64,000 nucleotides of DNA from Chionoecetes opilio (taxonomy: Eukaryota > Arthropoda > Malacostraca > Decapoda > Majidae): positions 41,176-105,175 of the forward strand of contig JACEEZ010018518.1 in NCBI GenBank assembly GCA_016584305.1, given 5' to 3'. The position numbers were made by a program, and so were the translations under genes. The notes below the pieces were generated by a model that did not search any database, was not told where the DNA came from, and saw nothing but the letters and a program-made list of their open reading frames with translations. Each line of letters begins with the position of its first letter. Position 1 is the first letter of the stretch. Shown here in pieces: positions 22,006 through 33,718 of the stretch.

Positions 22006-22069
22006 ATGAGATGATTGAAATGATAACCAGCGTGCCAATAGCTGAATCTAGATAGCAGTGTGTGCGCAC

Positions 22070-22221
22070 CTCACAGTGGGCATAGGTACGCAGGAGTGTC
22101 TTAAAGGCGGCAATGATGGGAGCAAAGTCTGGCCCGTGGAGCCCCTGTGACGTCCAGACCAGCAGCACCACCTGTCGCCTTGCCGCCAGTGCCGGGGTCT
22201 TGAGGGCCGGTCTGATAGGCA
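22070..22221 (-). CDS. IL-17R-like gene exon: SEFIR domain start
   Basis: The 152-bp exon has acceptor ACCACTTTGCAG and donor GTGCGC, phase 1 in and phase 0 out. It encodes RRQVVLLVWTSQGLHGPDFA then IIAAFKTLLRTYAHCE. A hydrophobic beta strand, a loop and a helix ending in a Cys-containing 'LL-R-x-x-x-H-C-E' is the box-1 layout of SEFIR domains. The acceptor and seven exonic bases are the seed of a 52-bp minisatellite that fills the 550 bp upstream (22,211-22,770), so about ten look-alike acceptors lie next to the real one. Confidence 0.9.
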
Positions 22222-22770
22222 CTGCAAAGTGGTTAAGGGAGTGTTGAACTACAGTACTACGTCACTATAGGCACTGCAAGGTTGTTAAAGGAGCATTAAA
22301 CTACAGTACTACGTCACTATAGGCACTGCAAGGTTGTTAAAGGAGTGTTAAACTACAGTACTACGTCACTATAGGCACTGCAAGGTTGTTAAAGGAGGGT
22401 TAAACTACAGTACTACGTCACTATAGGCACTGCAAGGTTGTTAAAGGAGGGTTAAACTACAGTACTACGTCACTATAGGCACTGCAAGGTTGTTAAAGGA
22501 GGGTTAAACTACAGTACTACGTCACTATAGGCACTGCAAGGTTGTTAAAGGAGGGTTAAACTACAGTACTACGTCACTATAGGCACTGCAAGGTTGTTAA
22601 AGGAGCATTAAACTACAGTACTACGTCACTATAGGCACTGCAAGGTTGTTAAAGGAGGGTTAAACTACAGTACTACGTCACTATAGGCACTGCAAGGTGG
22701 TTAAAAGAGTGTTAAACTACAGTACTACGTCACTATAGGCACTGCAAGGTGGTTAAAAGAGTGTTAAATT
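22211..22770 (-). repeat. 52-bp minisatellite built on a splice acceptor, about 11 copies
   Basis: The minus-strand unit contains CAACCTTGCAG then TGCCTATAGTGACG; the real exon border is CCACTTTGCAG then TGCCTATCAG. The units nearest the exon and farthest from it are the most divergent. Confidence 0.95.
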
Positions 22771-23135
22771 TCAGTATGTCACTCACACCACTTATTACAG
22801 TACATACACACCACTTATTACAGTACATACACACCACTTATTACAGTACATACACACCACTTATTACAGTACATACACACCACTTATTACAGTACATACA
22901 CACCACTTATTACAGTACATACACACCACTTATTACAGTACATACACACCACTTATTACAGTACATACACACCACTTATTACAGTACATACACACCACTT
23001 ATTACAGCACATACACACCACTTATTACAGTACATACACACCACTTATTACAGTACATACACACCACTTATTACAGTACACTGAGTACATACACACCACT
23101 TATTACAGTACATACACACCACTTATTACAGTACA
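22771..23135 (+). repeat. 23-bp minisatellite, about 15 copies
   Basis: Unit ACACCACTTATTACAGTACAT; directly continues from the 52-bp array. Confidence 0.95.
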
Positions 23136-23269
23136 CACACACATGGGTAAATGACCTACAAGTTGACAGATAAGACTTGCTACCAAGAGTGTAAAAAGAG
23201 GCTGCATATTTGAGAGGACACGGAACAAAAAAAAAGAAAAGGAAAATGCTTTAATAACACATAGAAATA

Positions 23270-24180
23270 TTGACGCCTCGACTGGCCGAGGAGAAGAGGT
23301 GATAACAGCAAGGAACTCCGATTATAATATGGAAATATGGATACAAGCCAGGGAGGGCATGTACAGGGAGGTCCCGAAGATACGAGCAGTTAGGTTCCAC
23401 CTGGCATACTCGTAAAGCGAAATCTCGTATAACGAAACACATAACTAATGGTAAAATATAGGTTTGGTTCCAGGACTCCATCAATTAAAAAAAAAAAAAG
23501 CAAAAAAAAGACGTGTTTTTCAAGCTAAAATAAACTATAGCAAACACAACAAACACACAGCGTCTATATTACCCACACTGTACTACCTATTCTGTAGAAA
23601 AAGCATTCTGAAAGAGAAAATAGCACACAAAATAACATAACTGCACATTAATTAAAAATAAAACATGCATAACAAGCAAAAAAGACGTTGCAATGTAGGG
23701 GACGCCGCGTGATACAAGAGAAGGTAGTGTAGCGGTCCCAAGGTTGGGGCCGCACACCTGCTAATTACCCCTAAATGTCAGGCCGCACCATATGCTTAAT
23801 TACCCTTCAGGTCACGCCTTGCTAGGGGTGACCTGACTGCGGTCCCAAGGTTGGGGCCGCACACCTGCTAATTACCCCTAAATGTCAGGCCGCGCCATAT
23901 GCTTAATTACCCTTCAGGTCACGGCTTGCTAGGGGTGACCTCACTGGGGTCGACCAAATCCCCCTTTGTCCAGCCCGGGAGTGGTAGGGCGCGCATTTTG
24001 AGCTTGATCATTTTACTCGCCCCAGTTTGAATGTCGTATCATTGGATTTTCGATCTCGTATATTGAAAATAGACCCTAATTTACACATCTCGTATTATCG
24101 GATTCTCGTATACCGAATGCTCGTATAACGGGACCTGCCTGTAGTTCCTTACGGTAGGGTAGGGTTTTCTAAGGGCTAAA
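23270..24180. repeat. Dispersed repeat, copy 2, split by Tigger T6
   Basis: 23,270-23,363 matches 18,731-18,828; T6 interrupts it at a TA (…GGCATGTA). Confidence 0.7.
23364..24141. mobile_element. Tigger-type MITE T6
   Basis: TA at 23,362-63 and 24,142-43; ends CAGGGAGGTCCCGAAGATAC and TCGTATAACGGGACCTGCCTG-like inverse. It contains a two-copy tandem repeat of about 108 bp (23,737-23,945; GGTTGGGGCCGCACACCTGC). Confidence 0.88.
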
Positions 24181-24587
24181 ATTAGTTTGATTTTATGGTT
24201 TGATATATGGGTGGGTAAATGAGTGAGTGAGTGGGTGAGGGCAAGTCATCATCTTTCTGTTTAAGATCAGAGTTTCCCATAATGTCTTATGAGGCTAGAT
24301 GGCCGATGATACGCTTCTAATTCTATTGTCGGAAAAACATTTCTGTCACAGCGATGTGATAGAACGTGTCCTAGCCATTGAAATAGCCATGAAATAGGGT
24401 TGGATTAGGGTATTTTAGGACAATTAAGCACTGGGTTAGGACAGAGAAGTGAAAAATTAACATTTACCTGCCTCAAAATAAGATGAATAATTTATTTCAG
24501 GGAGAAGAATGAGTGAATTAATTTTTTTTTTTTTAATGAGGGCATGGGTGGGTGAATGAGTGCCAATGGGAGATAGGCTATACACAC

Positions 24588-24785
24588 CTGATGAGTAGTG
24601 TGTGGCAGAGTTCCACATGTGTGTCCGGGAGGGCCAGCTACGCAATATACCCCAGGCCACTGTAATACCGGTGACCACGGCCCCCACAACACATCCCACC
24701 ACCAGTAAGATCAGGCCTAAAGCACCACTGCCGCCACACGCGCCCCCATCACCCTCCCCAGCCTGGCAGCTCCTGAGCAACGGGT
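24588..24785 (-). CDS. IL-17R-like gene exon: transmembrane segment
   Basis: The 198-bp exon has acceptor TTGCATTTCAG and donor GTGTGT, phase 1 in and out. After a Gly/Cys-rich stalk there is an uninterrupted hydrophobic stretch of about 25 residues (core LGLILLVVGCVVGAVVTGIT), followed by the basic stop-transfer region LRSWPSRTHMW. This gives a single-pass membrane protein with the SEFIR-like region on the cytoplasmic side. Confidence 0.92.
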
Positions 24786-24849
24786 CTGAAATGCAACAAT
24801 TATGTATGTACTGCTTGATACACCACTATCTGTGTGCTCATTCAAATTC

Positions 24850-25112
24850 AAATGGATTAAAACTGGAAAAGCGTAGATTTAAAAAAGAAATAGGAAAAAA
24901 ATGCTTCACAAATAGGGTGGTAAATGATTGGAATGAATGATGTGTGATATAATAGATAGTGCGGAGTCAATAGGGAGTTTTAAAAGGAGGCGAGACAGCT
25001 TTATGGATGGGGATGAAAGGTGGATGTAGGTAGTGTTAAGTAACAGGAACTACCACGTGTAGATCTCCCAGCTTCTTGTAGCTTCCTTATGTTCTTATGT
25101 TCTTATTAGAGA
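24850..25112 (+). mobile_element. LINE-C 3' end, copy 3
   Basis: Encodes KLEKRRFKKEIGKK and RVVNDWNE, then the TTATGTTCTTATGTTCTTAT tail, which ends about 24 bp from a receptor exon donor (opposite strand). Confidence 0.9.
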
Positions 25113-25135
25113 GAGAACAGTGGTAGTGGTATTAC

Positions 25136-25256
25136 CAGTGAGTTGTACGGGGGGACTTGACAGCGGGGGACAGCCATCTAATGGGCAGCGGTCGTCATAG
25201 GGTGTCACGCGGGCACAGTACCATCCACTCTTCAGGTTGTGGAAGGTGTAGATAGG
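25136..25256 (-). CDS. IL-17R-like gene exon: membrane-proximal fibronectin end
   Basis: The 121-bp exon has acceptor TCTCCCCCTTACAG and a GTAATA donor, phase 0 in and phase 1 out. It encodes the G-strand signature LKSGWYCARVTPYDDRCPLD followed by GCPPLSSPP. 'W-Y-C-x-R-V-T-P-x-D-D-R-C' is the clearest family-level match in the gene and resembles the last fibronectin domain of IL-17RD-like receptors. That resemblance is a memory-based family recognition, not a search result. A LINE-C tail ends about 24 bp past the donor. Confidence 0.9.
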
Positions 25257-26320
25257 CTGTAAGGGGGAGAGAAACACACACATTAATGACATGATAATAT
25301 GGGATCTTGTATACGTCTGGATCAATAGGTGTTCAAGATGTTTTATTTCATCTAGTTTAGTGTAGTGATGCCTGTTCCTTGGCACTCCCTCAAGGGGGAT
25401 TGGCCGTGGCAGAAGGGTCTCCATCATGGAGGTAGTATGGGTGGAGGCGCCCTGAGCTGCGCGGGTTGGAGCCAGTGAACTGTCAGTCAGCCATCTTGTT
25501 GTGGGCTAAGGGAGCCCACAGCTCTACTGCCAAGTAGAGATAAATCATCCCATGGAAATATTTTGAGGTTCCTGGGAGTAACGTGGGTCCATTCTAAGGT
25601 GCACATAGTATATGGGTTTCTTTCCCGTTATTATTTTCATGATGAGAATTAAACTGATCTCATAACATGGTGATATCAATATATGTATGTCTATCGGGTT
25701 TGTGGGTATACGTTTTGCTACGTTGGGTTGGCACCATGTAGGTAGTATGGGAGTACTACCATACCACCTCGCACACTACCTTCATGGGTGGCACGGCGGC
25801 TTTGTTGTTAAAGGTGGGGTGGTGAGGTCAAAGGTGTGAATTGAGTCAGGTAATTACTATAGTGGCGGATCTGTTTAAGGGTTGGGCTATGCTTACTCAG
25901 GTCAAATCCTTTCTACACGTCCACTCATACTCTCTCAGTCTTCATTTAGTATTGATCTCGTGAGGACCAAGTAAAGGCAGGAGTGTCGCTCCTTGTGTGT
26001 TCTGCTATGGTTAAGAGTTGTGTTGAATTTGGGTGCAATGAAAAAGTGAATAAAAAATCTGACTCATCCATCACATTTCACCAGTAAGTTATGCATTTGT
26101 TGATTTCTAAAATTATGTTTCAAACAAACGTGCATGTATTTGTTAAACAAAGACAATGACCTTGTTAGAAAAGTGTGATAACTACTGCATCACTGGGCTG
26201 GTAATTGTGTTACTGATAGTAGTAATAGTGGTGGGGGTGATGTAGCTGTAGTAATACGTAGTATATAAGTGCTAGCGATTGTGTTCGTAGGGTTTATATT
26301 AATAGTAATATTATAGTAAT
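25257..26320. other. Intron sequence without recognised feature
   Basis: Upstream intron of the 25,256 exon. Short imperfect palindrome near 25,735-25,790 (GTAGGTAGTATGGGAGTACTACCATACC). No ORF of note. Confidence 0.5.
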
Positions 26321-26570
26321 TTGGGGCCACTACTATTTTATATTTGCATCCACGACTAAGACAGTGGGATTAGCAATGATATCAGCAAGTTTGCTGATGA
26401 TACTAAAACAGGTAGAATTATCGGGTCACAGTTTGATGTAACCGGTTTGCAGGGAGACTTAGATAAGTTAAGCGAGTGGGTAGTCAGGTGGCAGATGGAA
26501 TTTAATATTGACAAGTGTAGCGTAATTAATGTTGGTAGAAAATGGTATGAAAAATCATATGTCAGATAAT
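26321..26570 (+). mobile_element. LINE-C-like RT fragment
   Basis: A frame with one stop reads ISNDISKFADDTKTGRI, then DLDKLSEWVVRWQMEFNIDK. The FADDTK catalytic box plus W-Q-M-x-F-N-x-x-K-C is typical of CR1/L2-like RTs. Both ends are missing. Confidence 0.85.
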
Positions 26571-26993
26571 GACCCGGCCAGTAATCATCTAATTTCACTG
26601 ATCAAGGCTGCAGCTAAGACATATCTGCAGGCGAGATATAAATACGCAGCCAGGCAGTTCACCGCCAGACATATATTCAATAAAGGGGCCCAATACGCAA
26701 TAATATACAATAATATGCAATAATATGATATGTAATATATGGTTAGCAGTAACACAGAAGTATAATTTCACACACCGTGATATCATTAAGTGCAAACAGT
26801 GTAAAAAGTGAAAAGAAAGAGTGGGTATCTCAGTTCAGCCAGTGCGTGACATTGCCCACAGCAGTGTGGCGGACGGGGGAGAAAAGTGGCTGACACTGAC
26901 AACACAGGCCGCGCGGCTCAGGGCGTCTCCACCCCTACTTCCTCCCAGGTCTCCATTCACACCTGTCCGTGCACCTCATTCTCACATCCTCCA

Positions 26994-27233
<240 letters not shown>

Positions 27234-27235
27234 AG

Positions 27236-28240
27236 AAGGCAGAATGGTGCAGTGTGATAAGAGGAGTTCCACAAGGATCAGTATTGGCCCCAGTGATGTT
27301 CTTGGTCTATGTAAATGATATGGCAGAAGGAGTAAACAGTTATATGAGTTTATTCGCTGATGATGCTAAATTACTAAGAAAAGTAGAAAGTAAAGAGGAC
27401 TGTGAGCATTTACAAAAGGATCTAGATAAGATTTTCAGATGGAGTCAACTATGGGAAATGGAGTTTAATGCCAAAAAGTGTAAAGTGATGGAAATGGGCA
27501 GTAGCAAAAAGAGACAGAGAGGAAAGTATTCGATGGGAAATGAATGGATAATCAAAACAAAGGTCGAAAAAGTTCTGGGAGTATGGATTACGGATAATTT
27601 GTCACCAGAGAAGCATATAAACAAGATCACAGGAGATACATATCAGTTGCTGAGGAATATAAGAATGGCATTCAAATATCTGGATGAAGAGATGATTAAG
27701 AAATTGATAACGTCTTTGATTCGACCAAAGTTGGAATATGCGGCAGTGATCTGGTCACCACATAGAAATAAGGATATAAGGAAGATTGAGAGAATACAAA
27801 GAGCAGCCACAAAAATGGCTCCAAGCCTGAGAGATTTAACATATGAGGAAAGACTTTCAAGACTAAAACTCCCAACTCTTGAGAAAAGAAGAGAAAGGGG
27901 AGATTTTATAGCATTGTATAGAGCATCAATGAGTCTGGAAAAAAATGATAGAAATGATCTGTTTGTGTGGGACGACAGAAGTACAAGAGGTCATGAGAAG
28001 AAATTGAAAAGGACAACATGCAAGAGGGACATAAAAAAATACAGCTTCCCGTATAGAAGCATAGAAGCCTGGAACAACCTTGATGCAAAAGTGATTAATG
28101 CAAGAAGTATTCAGGACTTCAAAGGCAACCTGGATAATAGTAGATTTGGAGACAGGACAGTACGAGCATAGCTTTTTTCCTGTATGTTACAACTGGTAAA
28201 TACAACTAGGTAAATACACACATACCCACACACACATACA
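27236..28240 (+). mobile_element. LINE-B copy 2 (best-preserved RT C-terminal half)
   Basis: Uninterrupted frame to a stop at 28,171: IRGVPQGSVLAPVMFLVYVN, YMSLFADDAKLLRKVESKED, KVLGVWITDNLSPEKHINKI, SLIRPKLEYAAVIWSPHRNK and AWNNLDAKVINARSIQDFKG. These are RT motifs after the catalytic box plus the C-terminal domain of a jockey-superfamily ORF2. The copy is 5'-truncated at almost the same nucleotide as copy 1. The 3' UTR ends AACTAGGTAAATACACACAT and runs into (CA)n. Confidence 0.95.
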
Positions 28241-28261
28241 TACTCCAACACTATCATAGCT

Positions 28262-28380
28262 AGGAGGAGGCTAGACAATGTTATGGATGGGGATGAAAGG
28301 TGGAAGTAGGTAGTATTAAGTAACAGGAACTACAACGTGTAGGTCTCCCAGCCTCTTGTAGCTTCCTTATGTTCTTATAG
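28262..28380 (+). mobile_element. LINE-C 3' end, copy 4
   Basis: Short fragment: GGAGGCTAGACA...GATGGGGATGAAAGGTGGA...CTTCCTTATGTTCTTAT. It ends 48 bp from a receptor exon donor. Confidence 0.85.
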
Positions 28381-28428
28381 GATTTCTCAAGGAGGGAGGG
28401 AGGGGATGGGTGGGGGGGTGACACCTAC

Positions 28429-28594
28429 CTGTTTCAGCAGTGTGTGTTGTCCAGACACGGCTATGGTGGACATGTTGGGGTAGAGAGCATGGCCGGTACA
28501 CTTAATACGCAGGCTGGGGTGGTGGTGCAGGCTGATGGAGTAATTCTTAAAGTTGTAAGCTTGGGATTGGGTCCAGCGCACTGTTAGGGACCTC
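28429..28594 (-). CDS. IL-17R-like gene exon: fibronectin-III-like ectodomain
   Basis: The 166-bp exon has acceptor TTCATCCCCTCAG and donor GTAGGT, phase 2 in and phase 0 out. It encodes RSLTVRWTQSQAYNFKNYSI, a typical fibronectin-III B/C strand pattern (TVRW followed by an aromatic-rich strand), plus sequons NYS and NMS and one Cys. This matches the membrane-proximal fibronectin-like domain of IL-17 receptors. A LINE-C fragment ends 48 bp downstream of the donor. Confidence 0.9.
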
Positions 28595-28879
28595 CTGAGG
28601 GGATGAAGAGTTGAGGTCGCTAAGGTTAAGGTCAAAGTGTTGTACTTGTTAGTGTAAGGTTGTTAAGGTTAAAGGTAGGTTAAGGTGTTGTAGTTGTTAG
28701 TGTAGCAAGGCGGTTGTCACTTAAAGTAATCGTCCAGACCCATTTTTTCTTTGCATAATTATGTTGAATGTTCATTCAAAATACCTAATCCACAAAACAA
28801 AATATTCATTTCCACACCTTATTTCCGTAAAAACATGACTTGTAAAAAGCGCAGGAATATAGTAAAAAATATAGTAGTA

Positions 28880-29346
28880 CAGTAAAAGCCTTATAACTCG
28901 GCACTGTATAACTCGGAATTTGATATAACTCGGCATGGCAAAGACAAGTTTTTTTTAGGCTCACTCGAGGGCTGTGATGGTTGGCCCTCGCCCGTGGTGG
29001 CGCAGGCAGGATTCATATCGTGACGCCTGTGATTAGAGGCTCATGCCGCCCCCCTGTGTCCTCCCATGCACTCGCAGTCGAAGGTAGAGTTAATGGACAG
29101 GGCATAGTGTTGCAGTAATTAAGTGCTCAAGTGATGTAAAATTAGGTTGTACAGGTACAGTACACTCGATACAATACAGTACAGAGTTGTGATTATAAAG
29201 TGATTAAAGTGTTACCAGTGTTAAAATGCGACTGAGTCCCCCTAACATCTTCTACATGTTACAACAAGACTCCCCTCTCCTTGGATTACATGCCTGCTGC
29301 TACCCGTTCATTGGTAAGTGTAGTTTTTTTGCTTTTACAGTACTAC

Positions 29347-29382
<36 letters not shown>

Positions 29383-29470
29383 ATAGAGGAGGACATTGCA
29401 TAACTCGGCACATTGAATAACTCGGCAAGGGCCAGAGCCCCTATCGTGCCGAGTTATAAGGCTTTTACTG
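28880..29470. mobile_element. Tigger-type MITE T4 (T3 family), inserted in P2
   Basis: TA at 28,878-79 and 29,471-72; the P1 sequence ATATAGTACTTGAAG gives the empty site. Ends CAGTAAAAGCCTTATAACTC and inverse. It keeps part of SINE-D and the transposase donor (CATTGGTAAGTGTAG). Confidence 0.92.
28950..29107 (-). mobile_element. SINE family D, copy 2, truncated (inside T4)
   Basis: The body from TAGGCTCACTCGAGGGCTGT to AGAGTTAATGGACAGGGCAT is the inverse of SINE-D copy 1; the tRNA head is lost. The junction with T4 equals that in T3. Confidence 0.85.
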
Positions 29471-30109
29471 TACTTGAAGAATTTTGGGTGTTTCTGATAT
29501 TTTTTTTTTGCGATATGGCATATAATTGCATCCTTCATGGGTACAGCAAGAAAGCTGTGCCTTTGCAGAGAGCTTAGCACCCATTTCCGACCTATTTGGC
29601 CAGGTCATATGTGTGCAGTGCCCGTGAGTGGTGGGTGAGAGGCGCGCGGCTAGACAATGTGCTTCACACCGCGGGACTCTCACCGGCGCTGCACACACAT
29701 AACCTGGGCAAATAGGTCGGAAATGGGTGCTAAGCTCTCTGGAAAGGTACAGCTTTCTTGCTGTACCCATGAAGGATGCAAGTATATGCCATATTGCAAA
29801 AAAAAATATCAGAAACACCCAAAATTCTTCAAGTACTGTACTATATTTTTTTTCTGAGTCTCCGTGTATTTGTATCAGGCAGGGCTGGGAGGTTTACTTC
29901 TGTGACGTCACCGAGCCGTGGTGCGTCGTCTGCTGGTCATCAGTTGTGTTTTGAGAGCTCGGGGAATTTTCAGATTTTGAATGCGGATCATTTAAAAACG
30001 GGTGACTGGATGCAAAAAGTGACAACATATTGTTGATATACTCGATCATGGCTATATTTTGACTGCATTAAATCAGGAATGATGAATTGGTCTGGGTGAT
30101 TAATTTAAA

Positions 30110-30270
30110 TAAAATTGTTTTTAATTAGAGTCCAAATCCATTTTAATTAGAGTAAAAAAATATTGATTTAAATCAGGGTGATTTCTTACAAATATGCTCA
30201 TTAATTTCTTATTCCCTTGAACTGAATATATTGCTACATAATGTAGGAAGATAATTTCATTCATAGGGAT
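30110..30270. repeat. AT-rich dispersed repeat pair, copy 2
   Basis: Inverse of 21,862-22,005 (GAACTGAATATATTGCTACA...GGAAGATAATTTCATT). Confidence 0.7.
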
Positions 30271-30354
30271 TATATGCATTGTTTTATGAAGATGGTTGTA
30301 TTCTATGGCTCTGTAATGTTAGGCATAACATAAGCATAAGTGGGGGAGGCAGGG

Positions 30355-32800
30355 GGACTTTTGGACCATAGAACTTATCTACATAGTGGGGACCATAGAA
30401 CTTATCTACATAGTGGGGACCGTACAACTTATCTACATAGTGGGGACCATACAACTTATCTACATAGTGGGGACCATAGAACTTATCTACATAGTGGGGA
30501 CCATACAACTTATCTACATAGTGGGGACCATAGAACTTATCTACATAGTGGGGACCATACAACTTATCTACATAGTGGGGACCATAGAACATATCTACAT
30601 AGTGGGGACCATACAACTTATCTACATAGTGGGGACCATACAACTTATCTACATAGTGGGGACCATAGAACTTATCTACATAGTGGGGACCATAGAACTT
30701 ATCTACATAGTGGGGACCATAGAACTTATCTACATAGTGGGGACCATAGAACTTATCTACATAGTGGGGACCATAGAACTTATCTACATAGTGGGGACCA
30801 TAGAACTTATCTACATAGTGGGGACCATAGAACTTATCTACATAGTGGGGACCATAGAACTTATCTACATAGTGGGGACCATAGAACTTATCTACATAGT
30901 GGGGACCATAGAACTTATCTACATAGTGGGGACCATACAACTTATCTACATAGTGGGGACCATAGCAACTTATCTACATAGTGGGGACCATAGAACTTAT
31001 CTACATAGTGGGGACCATAAACTTATCTACATAGTGGGGACCATAGAACTTATCTACATAGTGGGGACCATAGAACTTATCTACATAGTGGGGACCATAG
31101 AACTTATCTACATAGGGGGACCATAAACTTATCTACATAGTGGGGACCATAGAACTTATCTACATAGTGGGGACCATAGAACTTATCTACATAGTGGGGA
31201 CCATACAACTTATCTACATAGTGGGGACCATAGAACTTATCTACATAGTGGGGACCATAGAACTTATCTACATAGTGGGGACCATAGAACTTATCTACAT
31301 AGTGGGGACCATACAACTTATCTACATAGTGGGGACCATAGAACTTATCTACATAGTGGGGACCATACAACTTATCTACATAGTGGGGACCATAGAACTT
31401 ATCTACATAGTGGGGACCATAGAACTTATCTACATAGTGGGGACCATACAACTTATCTACATAGTGGGGACCATAGAACTTATCTACATAGTGGGGACCA
31501 TAGAACTTATCTACATAGAGGGGACCATACAACTTATCTACATAGTGGGGACCATAGAACTTATCTACATAGTGGGGACCATAGAACTTATCTACATAGT
31601 GGGGACCATACAACTTATCTACATAGTGGGGACCATAGAACTTATCTACATAGTGGGGACCATAGAACTTATCTACATAGTGGGGACCATACAACTTATC
31701 TACATAGTGGGGACCATAGAACTTATCTACATAGTGGGGACCATAGAACTTATCTACATAGTGGGGACCATAGAACTTATCTACATAGTGGGGACCATAC
31801 AACTTATCTACATAGTGGGGACCATAGAACTTATCTACATAGTGGGGACCATAGAACTTATCTACATAGTGGGGACCATACAACTTATCTACATAGTGGG
31901 GACCATAGCAACTTATCTACATAGTGGGGACCATAAACTTATCTACATAGTGGGGACCATAGAACTTATCTACATAGTGGGGACCATACAACTTATCTAC
32001 ATAGTGGGGACCATAAACTTATCTACATAGTGGGGACCATAGAACTTATCTACATAGTGGGGACCATAAACTTATCTACATAGTGGGGACCATAGAACTT
32101 ATCTACATAGTGGGGACCATAAACTTATCTACATAGTGGGGACCATACAACTTATCTACATAGTGGGGACCATAGAACTTATCTACATAGTGGGGACCAT
32201 AGAACTTATCTACATAGTGGGGACCATACAACTTATCTACATAGTGGGGACCATACAACTTATCTACATAGTGGGGACCATACAACTTATCTACATAGTG
32301 GGGACCATACAACTTATCTACATAGTGGGGACCATACAACTTATCTACATAGTGGGGACCATACAACTTATCTACATAGTGGGGACCATACAACTTATCT
32401 ACATAGTGGGACCATAGAACTTATCTACATATGGGACCATGAACTTTCTACATAGTGGGGACCATACAACTTATCTACATGGGGTGACATACACGTATCT
32501 ACATAGTGGGGACCATACAACTTATTACATAGTGGGGCCATAGTGAATCTATCTACATAGTTGGGACCAGCACTTATTACAAGTGGGGACCACAACTATC
32601 TACTAGTGGACCATACAACTTATCTACATAGTGGGGACCATACAACTTATCTACATAGTGGGGACCATAGAACTTATCTACATAGTGGGGACCATACAAC
32701 TTATCTACATAGTGGGGACCATACAACTTATCTACATAGTGGGGACCATAGAACTTATCTACATAGTGGGGACCATACAACTTATCTACATAGTGGGCTT
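30355..32800 (-). repeat. 27-bp minisatellite, about 90 copies, in a receptor intron
   Basis: Unit GGGGACCATAGAACTTATCT plus ACATAGT. Variants CATAGAAC and CATACAAC alternate without strict order; rarer 26-bp (CATAAAC) and 28-bp (CATAGCAAC) units shift frame. 32,410-32,610 is decayed. On the minus strand it reads (YGPHYVDKF)n, an effect of the 27-bp length. Confidence 0.97.
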
Positions 32801-32874
32801 GACTTCCCATCATATTTGTATCTCAATACAATAAATGATAATGATTTTTTAAATACACCGGACGATCCTCTTGT

Positions 32875-33177
32875 CGCCTCCGTGGTGTAGTGGCTGGCGT
32901 GCCTGGCTGTGAATCTGCAGGCCCTGGTTCGAATCCAGGCCAGGGCAAGTCAGCGTCCAGCCCAACCAGCTATTCTTCCTCCCTTTCGGGGATGGTTGAT
33001 AAATGGGTACCTGGGGAAACCTGGGGAAGGTAACTGTGGTAACCCGGATGTCACACTAGCCCTGTGTCCTGGGGTAACGGGTCCTCACCCACCACAGGCT
33101 CAAAAGGCTAATGCCATGGAGATGAGCACCGAGGCCATGCGCAGCTTAGCGTATGCCCCCATCTTTACCTTTACCTC
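32875..33177 (+). mobile_element. tRNA-derived SINE, family A, copy 2
   Basis: GTGTAGTGGCTGGCGTGCC (A box) and GGTTCGAATCC (B box) with the family A body. It ends 37 bp from a receptor exon border. Confidence 0.92.
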
Positions 33178-33213
33178 CCGTTAAAACTTTCTGCTGCTCT
33201 GTTGCTTACTTAC

Positions 33214-33383
33214 TCATCAGGATTGGATTCCAGGGAATAGTAGGTGGTCCAGTTTGCCATGATGGTGACGTTGATGGCCGCCTTGGCCCACAGGTAGTGG
33301 GAGTGCAGAGGCACGGGGCTGACGTGGGGCTTCACCACCATGTAGTAACAGCCTGTGTCCACATTGCTGTAGCTTATGGGACC
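33214..33383 (-). CDS. IL-17R-like gene exon: ectodomain (fibronectin-like, glycosylated)
   Basis: The 170-bp exon has acceptor CCTGCCAG and donor GTAAGTAAG, phase 0 in and phase 2 out. The translation includes DTGCYYMVVKPHVSP and two sequons (NVT, NWT), with alternating hydrophobic residues as in fibronectin-III strands of IL-17 receptor ectodomains. A 37-bp minisatellite in the upstream intron repeats the acceptor together with the first 15 exon bases (33,384-33,640). A tRNA-derived SINE ends 37 bp beyond the donor. Confidence 0.88.
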
Positions 33384-33640
33384 CTGGCAGGACATGGGCA
33401 TAGCAATAGGTTATGGGACCCTGGCAGGACATGGGCATAGCAATAGCTTATGGGACCCTGGCAGGACATGGGCATAGCAATAGCTTATGGGACCCTGGCA
33501 GGACATGGGCATAGCAATAGCTTATGGGGCCCTGGCAGGACTTGGGCAGAGTAATAGGTATGGGACCCTGGCAAGACATGGTCATAGAAATAGGTTATGG
33601 GACCCTGGCAGGACATGGGCATAGCAACTTTGAGCATACT
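33384..33640 (-). repeat. 37-bp minisatellite that copies a splice acceptor, 6-7 units
   Basis: The minus-strand unit is CTATGCCCATGTCCTGCCAG followed by GGTCCCATAAGCTATTG. The real exon begins GGTCCCATAAGCTACAGC after the same CCTGCCAG. Units farther from the exon have more substitutions. Confidence 0.95.
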
Positions 33641-33718
33641 GGGACATGGCATCAAACATGGAATAGAAAAAATATAAGTATGCTTCGAAAAAAATCACCA
33701 TTAATATTATTATTACTA

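Larger units (their letters stand above)
28725..30104. mobile_element. TTAA-target DNA element, copy P2, with Tigger T4 inside
   Basis: TTAA at 28,721-24 and about 30,105-08; ends AGTAATCGTCCAGACC and GGTCTGGGTGATTA. The inverted arms (about 29,475-29,600 and 29,700-29,835) correspond to those of P1. Confidence 0.85.

Noticed and set aside
30355..32800. CRISPR-like array
   Set aside because: Units are directly adjacent with no spacers, in a eukaryotic intron.
30284..32813. Long ORFs of (YGPHYVDKF)n, (GTIELIYIV)n and (TYLHSGDHR)n
   Set aside because: They are translations of a 27-bp tandem repeat and are open on both strands because the unit is a multiple of 3 without stops. They lie in an intron of the receptor gene, without codon bias or a start context.
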